Origin: Halorubrum rutilum
GTDB lineage: Archaea > Halobacteriota > Halobacteria > Halobacteriales > Haloferacaceae
Length of the DNA: 64,000 nucleotides
NCBI RefSeq assembly: GCF_024494565.1
Contig: NZ_JANHDN010000004.1
Coordinates: forward strand, 310,001 to 374,000
Reading direction: 5' to 3'
Below, piece after piece: positions 8,188 through 16,821 of the stretch (positions are counted from its first letter, which is position 1; the number at the start of each line of letters is the position of its first letter). The translations under genes were made by a program, and so were the position numbers. The notes under the pieces are model-generated. The model searched no databases. It had not been told where the DNA came from and saw nothing but the letters and a program-made list of their open reading frames with translations.

Positions 8188-8370
8188 GCGCGATGTTACC
8201 GCGCGAGCGACATGACTCCTCTGGCGGCGACCGCCGCGGAGGGATCGGCGTCGGTCGATAAGCGGTGATAAACAAATCGATCGTGGGGATTTTCGCGACA
8301 CGTGACGGGGACGGCTCCGGATCGGAAAACCCACTTTTTTAATTAATGAACGTGATGTACCCCGCGTTGC

Positions 8371-8445
8371 ATGAGGATGACAGTTCGTCACATGAGTCGT
8401 CTACGGAATCGAGTGACCGAGAGTAACGGGGAGGGGAGGCTATGA
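8371..8445 (+). CDS. possible leader ORF before the lactate permease
   Basis: A 24-codon frame starts about 30 bp after the TATA-like TTTTTTAATTAA (8334-8345), where a leaderless transcript would begin. Its TGA overlaps the permease start codon (ATGA). The encoded peptide is basic (MRMTVRHMSR...). A GGGGAGGGGAGG stretch before the permease ATG would serve as ribosome-binding site. The geometry suggests coupled translation, but short open frames arise by chance in GC-rich DNA. Confidence 0.25.
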   Translation: MRMTVRHMSRLRNRVTESNGEGRL

Positions 8446-10208
8446 CGACGGGGATCGACATCGCCGTGGCCGCGGTGCCGCTGCTCCTGGCGGGGATCCT
8501 GTTGGTCGGCTTCCTTTGGCCGGCGACTCGCGCCATGCCGGTGGCGTGGGTCGCGGCCATGGTGGTCGGCTACGCGGCGTGGAACATGCCGGTGAACTGG
8601 CTGTTCGCGGCGTCCGGCGTCGGCGTGATGACCGCGATCGAGATCCTCTGGATCGTCTTCGGCGCGCTCGTGCTCTTGTACACCCTGATGGAGGCCGGCG
8701 CGTTCGACCGGATCAACCGCGGGTTCGCGACCGTCAGCGACGACAGGCGCGTCCAGATCGTGCTGATCGGCTTCTTCATGGCGACGTTCATCGAGGGCGC
8801 CGCCGGCTTCGGGACGCCGGCCGCGGTCGTCGCGCCGCTGCTCTTGGGACTCGGTTTCCCGGCACTCGCGGCGGTCATCGCCGGGATCATCGGCCACATC
8901 ATCGCCGTCACGTACGGGGCGGTGGGGACGCCGATCGTGGTCGGGATTCAGAGCCCGATGGAGAGCGTCGAGTTCACCCGCAGCGCGATCGAGAGCGGCG
9001 GGATGACCGTCCAGGAGTTCTCCGTCAACGTGGCGGCGTGGGCGGCGACGTATCACGCCTTGGTCGGATTCGTGATGCCATTGTTCGCGGTCGGCATGGT
9101 CGTCTACTTCTTCGGCGACCCGGACGACCGCTCGCTGGCGCCGGCCTGGGAGGTCGCGCCGCTCTGTCTGGCGTCGGGGATCGCCTTCGCGGTCCCGTAC
9201 TGGATCTCGGCGTGGTTCCTCACGGCCGAGTTCCCGTCGCTCATCGGTTCGATGGTCGGCGGTGCGATCATCCTGAGCGTCCTGCGTGCGGGGTACCTCC
9301 TGCCCGACGAGGAGTGGGAGTTCCCGGACCGGGAGCGGTGGGCCGACCACTGGGTCGGCTCGATCGAGCCGGGACAGTCGAACGGATCGAACGGTGAGGA
9401 CGCGGAGACCCGCGGCGGCGTCTCGCCCGAGGCCGAGGCGGCCGAGCTCAGCGGCGGCGAGGACATGTCGCTGCTGAAGGCGTGGTCGCCGTACGTCCTG
9501 CTCGTGGTCCTGCTGGTCGTGACGCGGGCGGTCGACCCGATCTCGAACTTCATCAACCGGGACGCCTTCGTCGTCACCGTCAGCGACATGTTCGGAACCA
9601 GCCTCAGCGGCGCCGTCGCGTGGATGAACGTGCCGGGCTTCTGGCTGCTCGTGAGCGCCGTGCTCGCGATCCCGATCTTCGGCATGTCCGGCGACGAGAT
9701 CTCGGCGGCGTGGAAGGAGGCCGGTCGGAAGATCGTCTCGCCGTTCATCGCGCTCGTCTTCGTCATCGCGATGGTCCAGGTGATGCTCCAGTCCGGCGCG
9801 CATCCGGGCGCGCCCGAAGTGGGGAGCATGATCGTCCTGCTCGCGCAGACGACCGCCGACATCCTCGGCGTCGGCTACCCGGCGTTCGCGTCGCTCATCG
9901 GCGCGCTCGGCGCCGCGATGGCCGGGTCGAACACCGTCTCGAACATCACCTTCGGCGCGTTCCAGTTCGAGGCGGCGACGCAGCTCGGGCTCCCGCGGAC
10001 GATCATCGTCGGCGCGCAGGCCGTCGGCGGCGCCATCGGGAACCTCGTCGCGATCCACAACCTCGTCGCCGCGCTGGCGACGGTGGGCCTCCTCGGACAG
10101 GAGGGCCGGGTGATGCGGCTGAACCTCATCCCCCTGCTGTACTACGCGACCGGCGTCGGGCTGCTGTGCCTGCTGTTCAGTTACGTGCTGTTCCCCGGCG
10201 TGTTCTGA
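8442..10208 (+). CDS. lldP: L-lactate permease family transporter
   Basis: 588-residue polytopic protein with 12 or more TM segments, matching the LctP family. It carries the conserved EGAAGFGTPAA motif (about residue 110) and its second-half counterpart AAMAGSNTVSNITFGAFQ (about 485-502). A hydrophilic acidic loop (about 300-345) separates the halves. It imports lactate or glycolate with protons or sodium. A strong purine-rich ribosome-binding site precedes the ATG. The convergent gene at 10870-13971 encodes a D-lactate/glycolate dehydrogenase-type enzyme, so uptake and oxidation of lactate are probably linked. Confidence 0.88.
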   Translation: MTTGIDIAVAAVPLLLAGILLVGFLWPATRAMPVAWVAAMVVGYAAWNMPVNWLFAASGVGVMTAIEILWIVFGALVLLYTLMEAGAFDRINRGFATVSDDRRVQIVLIGFFMATFIEGAAGFGTPAAVVAPLLLGLGFPALAAVIAGIIGHIIAVTYGAVGTPIVVGIQSPMESVEFTRSAIESGGMTVQEFSVNVAAWAATYHALVGFVMPLFAVGMVVYFFGDPDDRSLAPAWEVAPLCLASGIAFAVPYWISAWFLTAEFPSLIGSMVGGAIILSVLRAGYLLPDEEWEFPDRERWADHWVGSIEPGQSNGSNGEDAETRGGVSPEAEAAELSGGEDMSLLKAWSPYVLLVVLLVVTRAVDPISNFINRDAFVVTVSDMFGTSLSGAVAWMNVPGFWLLVSAVLAIPIFGMSGDEISAAWKEAGRKIVSPFIALVFVIAMVQVMLQSGAHPGAPEVGSMIVLLAQTTADILGVGYPAFASLIGALGAAMAGSNTVSNITFGAFQFEAATQLGLPRTIIVGAQAVGGAIGNLVAIHNLVAALATVGLLGQEGRVMRLNLIPLLYYATGVGLLCLLFSYVLFPGVF

Positions 10209-10869
10209 GCGCAGGAATAGGACGGCGATGCCGTGCGGATTTCTTTTGTTTGCGTGGCGGGTTTCGAAAGGGCTACTCGCGGATCGGTAGTGTAGGATTG
10301 CAAAGTCCTGGCCGCTCGGCTATACGCGGTTGATTTCGGACCGTCGGTGAAAACCTCCAAAGCCCCAGCCGCTCGGCTGTACGCGATTAGTGACTCGACG
10401 ACGGAGAACATCTCCAAAGCTCCAGCCGGGAGGACCTCCGAACGTCGTTCCTGCTCGCTTCGCTGCGCGGGCTGCGACGTTCGTGGTCCCGCTCGCGCTG
10501 CTCGCGGGACTCGCGCGGCTTGCTGCGCTCCTCGCTCGGTCGCTCACTTCGTTCGCTCCCTCGCTGTGGTGCTTACTGCGCCGTGCTTCGTCCTCCCGGC
10601 CGCCCCTTTGAGTCCCGCCCCGCACAGCACCGCAACCGCACCTCACACCTCCCCAGCCTCGTCGCTCACTTCGTTCGCGACTCCCTCACGCGTGCACCTC
10701 GCGCCCTGCGGGCGCTCGGCGGCACGCGCCGACCACATCGTTCTGTATAGCTGTCCGTCAGCGTCGCTCGCTCTTTATAGAATCGCAGCGTCGGTGACAG
10801 AAGACGGCGTCGGGGCGCTCCGGGGCCGCGACGCCGACTCGTCGACGGGTAGCGCAGTCGGCGGGCGGC
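10209..10869. other. long convergent intergenic region with repeats
   Basis: 660 bp between the convergent permease and dehydrogenase genes. No gene is supported. The left part holds three partial repeat units (10300-10436). The rest is rich in short self-complementary motifs such as GCTCGCTTCGCTGCG and CTCACTTCGTTCGCG, a texture common in haloarchaeal intergenic DNA. It could contain terminators for both genes. Confidence 0.5.
10300..10436. repeat. three spaced repeat units, 56-57 bp period
   Basis: Units begin near 10300, 10357 and 10413 and share CCAAAGCCCCAGCCGCTCGG (with variants GCAAAGTCCTGGCC and CCAAAGCTCCAGCC). The first two also share GCTCGGCTNTACGCG. The third decays after CCAGCC. 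No gene lies inside. Likely a haloarchaeal intergenic repeat. Confidence 0.55.
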
Positions 10870-13800
10870 TCAGTCGTCGGCGGGCGAGGGGGTCGTAGCC
10901 GATCCGGCGCTCGCGTCGGCGACGGCGTCGGGCGACGGGCCGGTCACCGCGTCCGCGAGCTTCTCGATCGGGTGCGGCGGGTTCTCCGCGTCGCCGTCGC
11001 GGTCGCCGAGCTGCGAGCGACAGGAGGCGCCCGGGGCGGTCACCGTCTCGCCGTCGCTCTCGTCGACCTGGTCGAAGAGGATCCGGCCGATCGCCTTCGA
11101 GATGTCGTAGTGTTCGGACTCGTAGCCGAACGAGCCCGCCATCCCGCAACAGGAGGAGTCGAGCGGGTCCACGTCGTAGCCGGCCCGGCGGAGCACGCCG
11201 ACCGCGTGGTGGTCCTTGTTCGTCGCCTTCTGGTTGCAGTGGCCGTGGTAGGTGAGCGACTCGCTCGGCGCGTCGAACGCCAGCCGCTCGTCGACGCGGC
11301 CGGCGTCGAGGTACTCCAGGACCCCGTACGCGGCGGCCGACACGGCCTCGACGTCGTCGCCGTCGAGCAGGTCGAGGTACTCGTCCTGGAACATCACCGC
11401 GTCCGATGGCTCCACGAAGACGACGGACTGCCCGTCGCGGACGCGGGGCGCGAGCGCCGCGACGTTGGTCTCGGCGCGCTCCCGAGCGTCGTCGAGGAAC
11501 CCGGTGGAGAACGCCGCGCGGCCCGAGGGAGCCAGGTCGTCCGGCACCTCGACGCGGACGCCGGCCGCCTCCAGCACCTCGACGGCGGCCTTCCCGGCGG
11601 CCGGGTAGCTGTAGTTGGTGTACGTGTCCGGGAACAGCGCGACCGTGTCGACCGCCTCTTCCGGGGCGACCGTCGACCCGCCGCGGGAGTCGAACCACTC
11701 CTCGAAGCTGGTCGACCGGAACGTCGGCAGCTCGCGGTCCGAGGCGATCCCCACGACCGCGTCCATCACCCGGCGGGCGCCCGGGACCTTCGTCGCCGCG
11801 TTCGAGATCGGCGCGAGCGCGCTCCCGAGCGCCGAGAAGCGGTCGATGTCGCGGAAGATCCGCTCGCGGAACCCGGCCCCCTCCTCCTCGTGGTGCTCGT
11901 GTTTCACCTCGGCCTTCAGCTTCGCGAGGTCGACGCCGGTCGGACAGTCGCTCTTACAGCCCTTACAGCCGACGCAGAGCCCGAGCACCTCCTCCTGGAA
12001 CCGGTCGGAGTGGATCTCCTCGTCGTCGAGCTCCCCGCTGATGGCGGCCCGGAGCATGTTCGCGCGGCCGCGGGTCGCCTGGATCTCCTCCTCGGAGGCG
12101 CGGTAGGTCGGGCACATGACGCCGGAGTCGGTCTCGCGGCAGGTGCCGCAGCCGTTACACAGCTCGACGAGGTGCGAGAAGCCGCCCTCGTCGGAGAAGT
12201 CGAGCTCGGTCTGCGGCTCGATCGACTCGTAGGCGGGACCGTACCGGAGGTTCTCCCGCATGTCCGTGTCGGCGGCGGTGTCCGGGTAGCCGCGCTCGGC
12301 GGCGGTGTCGCCGTCGACGTACACCACTTTTCCGGGGTTCATCCGCCACTCGGGGTCGAACGTCGACTTGAGCTCCTGGAACGCGCTCCAGAGGGCCTCG
12401 CCGTACATCTTCGGGTTGAACTCGGTGCGCGCGAGCCCGTCGCCGTGCTCGCCGGAGAAGGCGCCGTGGTGCTCCATCACGAGGTCGGTGACGTCCTCGG
12501 AGATGGAGTGCATCTTCTCGACGCCCTCCTCCTCCTTCAGCGAGAGGATCGGACGGATGTGGAGGGTCCCGCTCCCGGCGTGCGCGAAGTAGGCGGCCGA
12601 GGTGTCGTGGTCGGTGAGGACGTCCTCGAACTGCCCGACGTACTCCGCGAGCTCCTCGGGCGGCACCGTCGCGTCCTCGATGAACGGGTACGGCTTGGGG
12701 TCGCCCTGCATGCTCATCAGGAGGGGGATGGCCGCCTTCCGGAGCTTCCAGAGGTCCTCTTGGTCCTCGGGGGTGTACGCCTCCAGCACGTCGAAGGCGT
12801 CGCCCTCGTCGACGAAGTGGGCGTTCGTGTCCGCGATCGCCGACTCGAAGTCGTCGACGAGCTCGGAGTCCCACTCCAGCATGAGCGCCGCCGTGGCGCG
12901 GTCCGGGATCGGCTCGGCGTACTGCGCGAACTCCTGTGAGCCCGCGGCGAGCGAGAACACCTCGTCGTCCATCAGCTCGACCGCGCTCACCGGGAACTCC
13001 AGCGCCTCCGGGACCGCCTTCATCGCGTCGACCAGCGAGTCGAAGGTGTACAGCGCGAGCGCCGTCTCCTCGGGGCGCGTGACGAGCGACACCTCGGCCT
13101 CGACGATCGTCCCGAGCGTCCCCTCGGCGCCGACGAACAGCTTCGAGAGGTTGATCACCTCCTCGCCCTCGTCGTTCTCGTAGATCACTTTGTGGAGGTT
13201 GTACCCCGAGACGGAGCGCTTGAGGTTCGGGTACTTCTCGTCGATCTCGGCCCGATTCTCCTCGACGAGCGCCCGAGTCGTTTCATACAGCGCGGCCTCC
13301 CGGTCGTCCCGGCCGACGATCTCCTCGTACTCCGGGGAGTCGAGGACGACCTCGCGGGTCTCGATCAGCGACCCGTCCGCGAGCACGACCGTCAGCCGCT
13401 CCGTGTACGCGTCGGTGATCCCGTACCGCACCGAGTGCGCGCCGGTGGAGTTGTTGCCGATGCCGCCGACGACGGTCGCGCGCGCCGAGGAGGCCGGGTC
13501 GGGCGCGAACTTCAGCCCGTGCTCGGCCAGCCGGTCGTCGAGGTGGTCCTGGACGACGCCGGGCTGGACCACCGCCCGGCGGTCGTCGGGCCGGACGTCG
13601 AGGATCTCGTCCATGTACTTCGAGAAGTCGAGCACGACGCAGCCCGGGCCGACGGTCTGGCCGCCCAGCGAGGAGCCGGCGCCCCGCGGGATGACGGGCA
13701 CCTCGTGGTCGGCCGCGACCCGCATCGTCGCCTGCACGTCCGCGACCGAACGGGGCGTCACGACGCCGGCCGGACGCGCCTGATAGATGCTGCCGTCGGT

Positions 13801-13971
13801 CGCGTACAACACCTGCGCGTACTCGTCGAACTGGACCTCGCCCGCGACGCGCTCGCGGAGGTCCTCCGCGAGCGCCCGGTAGGCGGGCACGTCCGGTCGA
13901 TCGTGGCCGAGCGCGGCCGACGACGTGTCCAGGTCCGGCGTGTCGGCTCCCCACGTGGGCTCAGTTGCCAT
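10870..13971 (-). CDS. FAD-linked D-lactate/glycolate dehydrogenase with fused iron-sulfur subunit
   Basis: 1033 residues, a fusion of GlcD-like and GlcF-like parts. The N-terminal FAD_binding_4 domain shows PRGAGSSLGGQTVGPG (about 95-110), followed by an FAD-oxidase C domain. Two ferredoxin-type clusters then occur (CNGCGTC...CP and CVGCKGCKSDCP). The C-terminus has CCG-type Cys motifs (GHCNQKATNK, SSCCGMAGSFGYE). It oxidises D-2-hydroxyacids at the membrane and passes electrons to the respiratory chain. It is convergent with the lactate permease gene, which supports D-lactate as substrate. A TATA-like GGATTTATTC lies about 25-30 bp before the ATG. Confidence 0.88.
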   Translation of the reverse strand: MATEPTWGADTPDLDTSSAALGHDRPDVPAYRALAEDLRERVAGEVQFDEYAQVLYATDGSIYQARPAGVVTPRSVADVQATMRVAADHEVPVIPRGAGSSLGGQTVGPGCVVLDFSKYMDEILDVRPDDRRAVVQPGVVQDHLDDRLAEHGLKFAPDPASSARATVVGGIGNNSTGAHSVRYGITDAYTERLTVVLADGSLIETREVVLDSPEYEEIVGRDDREAALYETTRALVEENRAEIDEKYPNLKRSVSGYNLHKVIYENDEGEEVINLSKLFVGAEGTLGTIVEAEVSLVTRPEETALALYTFDSLVDAMKAVPEALEFPVSAVELMDDEVFSLAAGSQEFAQYAEPIPDRATAALMLEWDSELVDDFESAIADTNAHFVDEGDAFDVLEAYTPEDQEDLWKLRKAAIPLLMSMQGDPKPYPFIEDATVPPEELAEYVGQFEDVLTDHDTSAAYFAHAGSGTLHIRPILSLKEEEGVEKMHSISEDVTDLVMEHHGAFSGEHGDGLARTEFNPKMYGEALWSAFQELKSTFDPEWRMNPGKVVYVDGDTAAERGYPDTAADTDMRENLRYGPAYESIEPQTELDFSDEGGFSHLVELCNGCGTCRETDSGVMCPTYRASEEEIQATRGRANMLRAAISGELDDEEIHSDRFQEEVLGLCVGCKGCKSDCPTGVDLAKLKAEVKHEHHEEEGAGFRERIFRDIDRFSALGSALAPISNAATKVPGARRVMDAVVGIASDRELPTFRSTSFEEWFDSRGGSTVAPEEAVDTVALFPDTYTNYSYPAAGKAAVEVLEAAGVRVEVPDDLAPSGRAAFSTGFLDDARERAETNVAALAPRVRDGQSVVFVEPSDAVMFQDEYLDLLDGDDVEAVSAAAYGVLEYLDAGRVDERLAFDAPSESLTYHGHCNQKATNKDHHAVGVLRRAGYDVDPLDSSCCGMAGSFGYESEHYDISKAIGRILFDQVDESDGETVTAPGASCRSQLGDRDGDAENPPHPIEKLADAVTGPSPDAVADASAGSATTPSPADD

Positions 13972-14140
13972 ACCCTGACTCCGGGTCGAAGGGAGAATAA
14001 ATCCTTTGTTAAAAATGAGTATAGTCGCGGGTCGTCGCCCGAGTCAGACGCCCCCGCAGGGGCGGGCCGAGCGCCCGACGCCCCCGCGGGAGCGAACCGA
14101 TCCCGAGGGGATTTATCCCGGCGCCGCGACACCCCGACGC

Positions 14141-14509
14141 ATGGAGATACTCCACACGTGTCTCAACGTGGCCGACGCCGACCGCACCGCCGACTGGTAC
14201 GTCGAGCAGCTCGGGTTCGAGCGCTCTTGGGAGTTCACGACCCCCGACGGCGACACGCGGAACGTGTACGTCTCCGACGACGCCGGCGTCGAGTTCCAGC
14301 TGTCGGACACCGACGGCGAGGAGCCGAGCGACGACGGGGACCGCTACGACCACGTCGCCGTCGGCGTCGGCGACGTCGACGCGACGTTCGAGGAGATCGA
14401 CCACCACGGCGTCGTGAAGGAGCCGGGCGACCAGCCGGAGGCCGGCGCGCGCACCGCGTTCGTGAAGGACCCCGACGGGCACGCGGTCGAGCTGATCGAG
14501 CCGCTATAA
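14141..14509 (+). CDS. VOC/glyoxalase-family protein
   Basis: 122 residues with a single vicinal-oxygen-chelate domain: MEILHTCLNVAD strand and H5, WYVEQLGFE, FQLSD, DHVAVGV and the terminal DPDGHAVELIEPL. Metal ligand candidates are H5, E51, H73 and E118 (approximate numbering), matching lactoylglutathione lyase-like enzymes. As a free VOC domain it would dimerise. ATTTATCCC about 26 bp upstream of ATG 14141 supports this start. The actual substrate is unknown. The gene runs into a convergent membrane-protein gene with a 6-bp overlap. Confidence 0.8.
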   Translation: MEILHTCLNVADADRTADWYVEQLGFERSWEFTTPDGDTRNVYVSDDAGVEFQLSDTDGEEPSDDGDRYDHVAVGVGDVDATFEEIDHHGVVKEPGDQPEAGARTAFVKDPDGHAVELIEPL

Positions 14510-14851
14510 CCCGACGAGCAGTATCGACGCCGCGACCGCGGTCCCCGTCCAGCCCGCGCCGACCCAGGTCAACACGGCGAACGCCTGTCGCGCCCCCCCG
14601 CGACTCCACTCGGACTCGCCGCCGAGGTGCGCCTGGACCGCCGACATGGAGTCGCCGAAGCCGACCGTCCCGCCCCACGTCGCGATCCCGAAGCCGAACA
14701 GCAGCGCGCCGAGCGCGAACGAGGTGTCGGTCGCCCCGCGCGCGCCGGCGATCGGCAAGAGGAGCCCCGCGACGACGAGCCCGAGGAGGGCGCCGACGCC
14801 GACCCACCGGGCGACCGTCCGTCCGAACGGCCGAACGTCGCGGTCAGTCAA
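14504..14851 (-). CDS. small membrane protein, function unknown
   Basis: 115 residues with three predicted TM segments (about 15-35, 45-65, 92-113) and a hydrophilic loop with a conserved-looking HLGGESEWSRGG. It overlaps the end of the permease gene by 8 bp, so it is the last gene of the oligopeptide transporter operon. Whether it works with the transporter is unknown; it resembles an uncharacterised haloarchaeal family. Confidence 0.65.
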   Translation of the reverse strand: MTDRDVRPFGRTVARWVGVGALLGLVVAGLLLPIAGARGATDTSFALGALLFGFGIATWGGTVGFGDSMSAVQAHLGGESEWSRGGARQAFAVLTWVGAGWTGTAVAASILLVGL

Positions 14852-15761
14852 CGGTCTCTCGCATCCGGGGGTCGAGCGCGTCGCGCATCCCGTCGCCGAG
14901 GAGGTTGAACCCGAGCACCGTCAGCGCGAGCAGCAGGCCGGGGAAGAACGACCACCACCACGCCCCGGAGAACAGCCCGAACTCGACGCCATTTGAGAGC
15001 ATCATCCCCCACGTCGGCTCCCCCGGACTGGCGCCGAAGCCGAGGAACGACAGCGCCGCGATGTCGATGATCGCGAGCCCGTAGTTGAGCGTCGACTGGA
15101 CCGTGATCGGCGCGAGGCAGTTCGGGAGGACGTGCCGGATGAGCAGCCGGGGGTCGGTCGCGCCGAGCGCCTTCGTGGCGTCGGTGTACTCGTCTTCGAG
15201 CACCTTCAGCGCGGCCCCGCGGACGACGCGGGCGAACCGGGGCGTGTAGACGAGCGTCAGGGCGCCGACGGCCCGCCACAGGCCCAGCTCCTCCGGGAAG
15301 ATGGTGACGAGCGCGAGCGCCAAGAGTAGCGACGGGAACGACAGCAGGACGTCCATCGTCCGCATGATGACGTTGTCGGTGAGGTCGCCGTAGTACGCCG
15401 CGACGATCCCCAGCCCCACCCCGAGGAACGTCGACGCGACGACGGTGACCGTGCCGTAGAGGACCGCGTACCAGGCCCCGTACAGCACGCGGGGGAAGAT
15501 GTCCCGGGCCTGCCCGTCGGTGCCGAAGGGGTACGCCGAGCTCGGGGGGGCCTCGGAGGGGTTCGTCCCGAACTGGGTCGCCATGAGGTCGCTGAGGTCG
15601 TAGGTGAGACGCGCGTAGATCGCGATCAGGACGACGCCGACGATGATGACGATCCCGGTGACCGCGAGTCGGTTCGAGAAGAGCTGCGAGAGGAACGGGC
15701 TCGCGCGCAGCCGCTCGACGATGCCTCGGTCGACGGTGCCGGTCTGTGTCTCCGTGCTCAT
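14844..15761 (-). CDS. oligopeptide/dipeptide ABC permease (OppC/DppC type)
   Basis: 305 residues. N-terminal OppC_N segment with one TM (about 33-55), a periplasmic-side loop containing YPFGTDGQARDIFPRVLYGAW (the OppC hallmark HPFGTDxxGRD in variant form), then five TM segments and the EAA loop ALGATDPRLLIRHVLPN. It forms the channel with the OppB-type protein, whose reading frame overlaps by 4 bp. The in-frame upstream extension is Arg/His-rich and lies inside the oppB gene, so the ATG at 15761 is the start. Confidence 0.88.
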   Translation of the reverse strand: MSTETQTGTVDRGIVERLRASPFLSQLFSNRLAVTGIVIIVGVVLIAIYARLTYDLSDLMATQFGTNPSEAPPSSAYPFGTDGQARDIFPRVLYGAWYAVLYGTVTVVASTFLGVGLGIVAAYYGDLTDNVIMRTMDVLLSFPSLLLALALVTIFPEELGLWRAVGALTLVYTPRFARVVRGAALKVLEDEYTDATKALGATDPRLLIRHVLPNCLAPITVQSTLNYGLAIIDIAALSFLGFGASPGEPTWGMMLSNGVEFGLFSGAWWWSFFPGLLLALTVLGFNLLGDGMRDALDPRMRETVD

Positions 15762-16771
15762 TGTTCGATTCGGGGGTCGAGGACCGAGTAGGTCAGGTCG
15801 ACGCCCAGGTTGACCAGCGTGTACAGGACGGCGAAGACGAGGACGGTCCCCTGGACGACGGGGTAGTCGCTGCGGTTGATCGCGTCGACGAGCAGGGTGC
15901 CGATGCCGTTGATCTCGAAGACGGTCTCCGTGAGCACCGCGCCGCCGAGCAGCGATCCGAACTGGATGCCGATCACGGTGATGACGGGGATGAAGGCGTT
16001 GCGGAGGCCGTGTTTCATCACGGTGATCTTCGAGCCCTGTCCCTTCGCCCGCGCGGTCCGCATGTAGTCCTGGCGGATCACCTCCACCATCGACGAACGC
16101 ATCATGCGCGAGAGCAGCGCCATCTGGTAGATGCCGAGCACCACCACCGGTAAGAGCAGGTGAATCACCGCGGACTGGAACGCCGCGAGGTTCCCCGCCA
16201 ACAGCGTGTCGACGAGGATGAGCCCCGTGACCGGTTCGACGAAGTACTCGGAGCCGATGCGACCGCTGGTCGGGAGGAGCCCGAGGAACTGCGCGAACAG
16301 CAGGATGAGCAGCGGGCCGCTCCAGTAGATCGGGACGCTGATCCCGCTCAGCGCGCCGATGCGGGTGAGGTGGTCGGTCCACGTGTCCTGTTTGACCGCG
16401 CTCAAGATTCCCAGCGGGAGCCCGAACAGGAGGCCGGCGAACTGGCCGAGCAGCGCGAGTTCGATCGTGATCGGGAGCCGGTTCGCGAGGATCTGGCTCA
16501 CCGCCACGCCCCGGTTCACCTGATACGACTGGCCGAAGTCGAACGTCGCGACGTCGCCGAGGAAGCGGACGTACTGCTGCCAGAGGGGGTCGTCGAGTCC
16601 CAGGTCCGAGCGGACCTGGTTGACGAACTCCTGGCTCGCTCGCTCGCCGGCGATGACCACCGCGGGATCGCCCGGAGAGAGGTGGAGGATAGCGAAGACC
16701 ACCGTCGCGACCCCGAACAGCACGGGGAACAGCATGAGCAGCCGTTTGAAGACGAAGCGTTTGGAGACCAT
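15758..16771 (-). CDS. oligopeptide/dipeptide ABC permease (OppB/DppB type)
   Basis: 337 residues with six TM segments. The N-terminus (FVFKRLLMLFPVLFGVATVVFAILHLSPGDPA) is diagnostic of OppB, followed by a substrate-side loop and the EAA motif RTARAKGQGSKITVMKHGLRN. It lies between the binding-protein gene and the oppC-type gene and overlaps the latter by 4 bp. It would import peptides, or another cation or sugar oligomer, under the fused ATPase encoded upstream. Confidence 0.88.
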   Translation of the reverse strand: MVSKRFVFKRLLMLFPVLFGVATVVFAILHLSPGDPAVVIAGERASQEFVNQVRSDLGLDDPLWQQYVRFLGDVATFDFGQSYQVNRGVAVSQILANRLPITIELALLGQFAGLLFGLPLGILSAVKQDTWTDHLTRIGALSGISVPIYWSGPLLILLFAQFLGLLPTSGRIGSEYFVEPVTGLILVDTLLAGNLAAFQSAVIHLLLPVVVLGIYQMALLSRMMRSSMVEVIRQDYMRTARAKGQGSKITVMKHGLRNAFIPVITVIGIQFGSLLGGAVLTETVFEINGIGTLLVDAINRSDYPVVQGTVLVFAVLYTLVNLGVDLTYSVLDPRIEQ

Positions 16772-16821
16772 TCAGGGAAACGGGCGCGTGGGACGGTCAA
16801 AAAATCTGCGTTCGGCGCCGA

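Noticed and set aside
8388..10058. 1.7-kb minus-strand frame antisense to the lactate permease
   Set aside because: Asp/Arg-rich noise with no domain pattern; the sense strand encodes a well-conserved permease.
10436..10869. Short hairpins such as CTCGCTTCGCTGCG as terminators
   Set aside because: This texture is general in haloarchaeal intergenic DNA, and no T-run follows, so I do not assign terminators.
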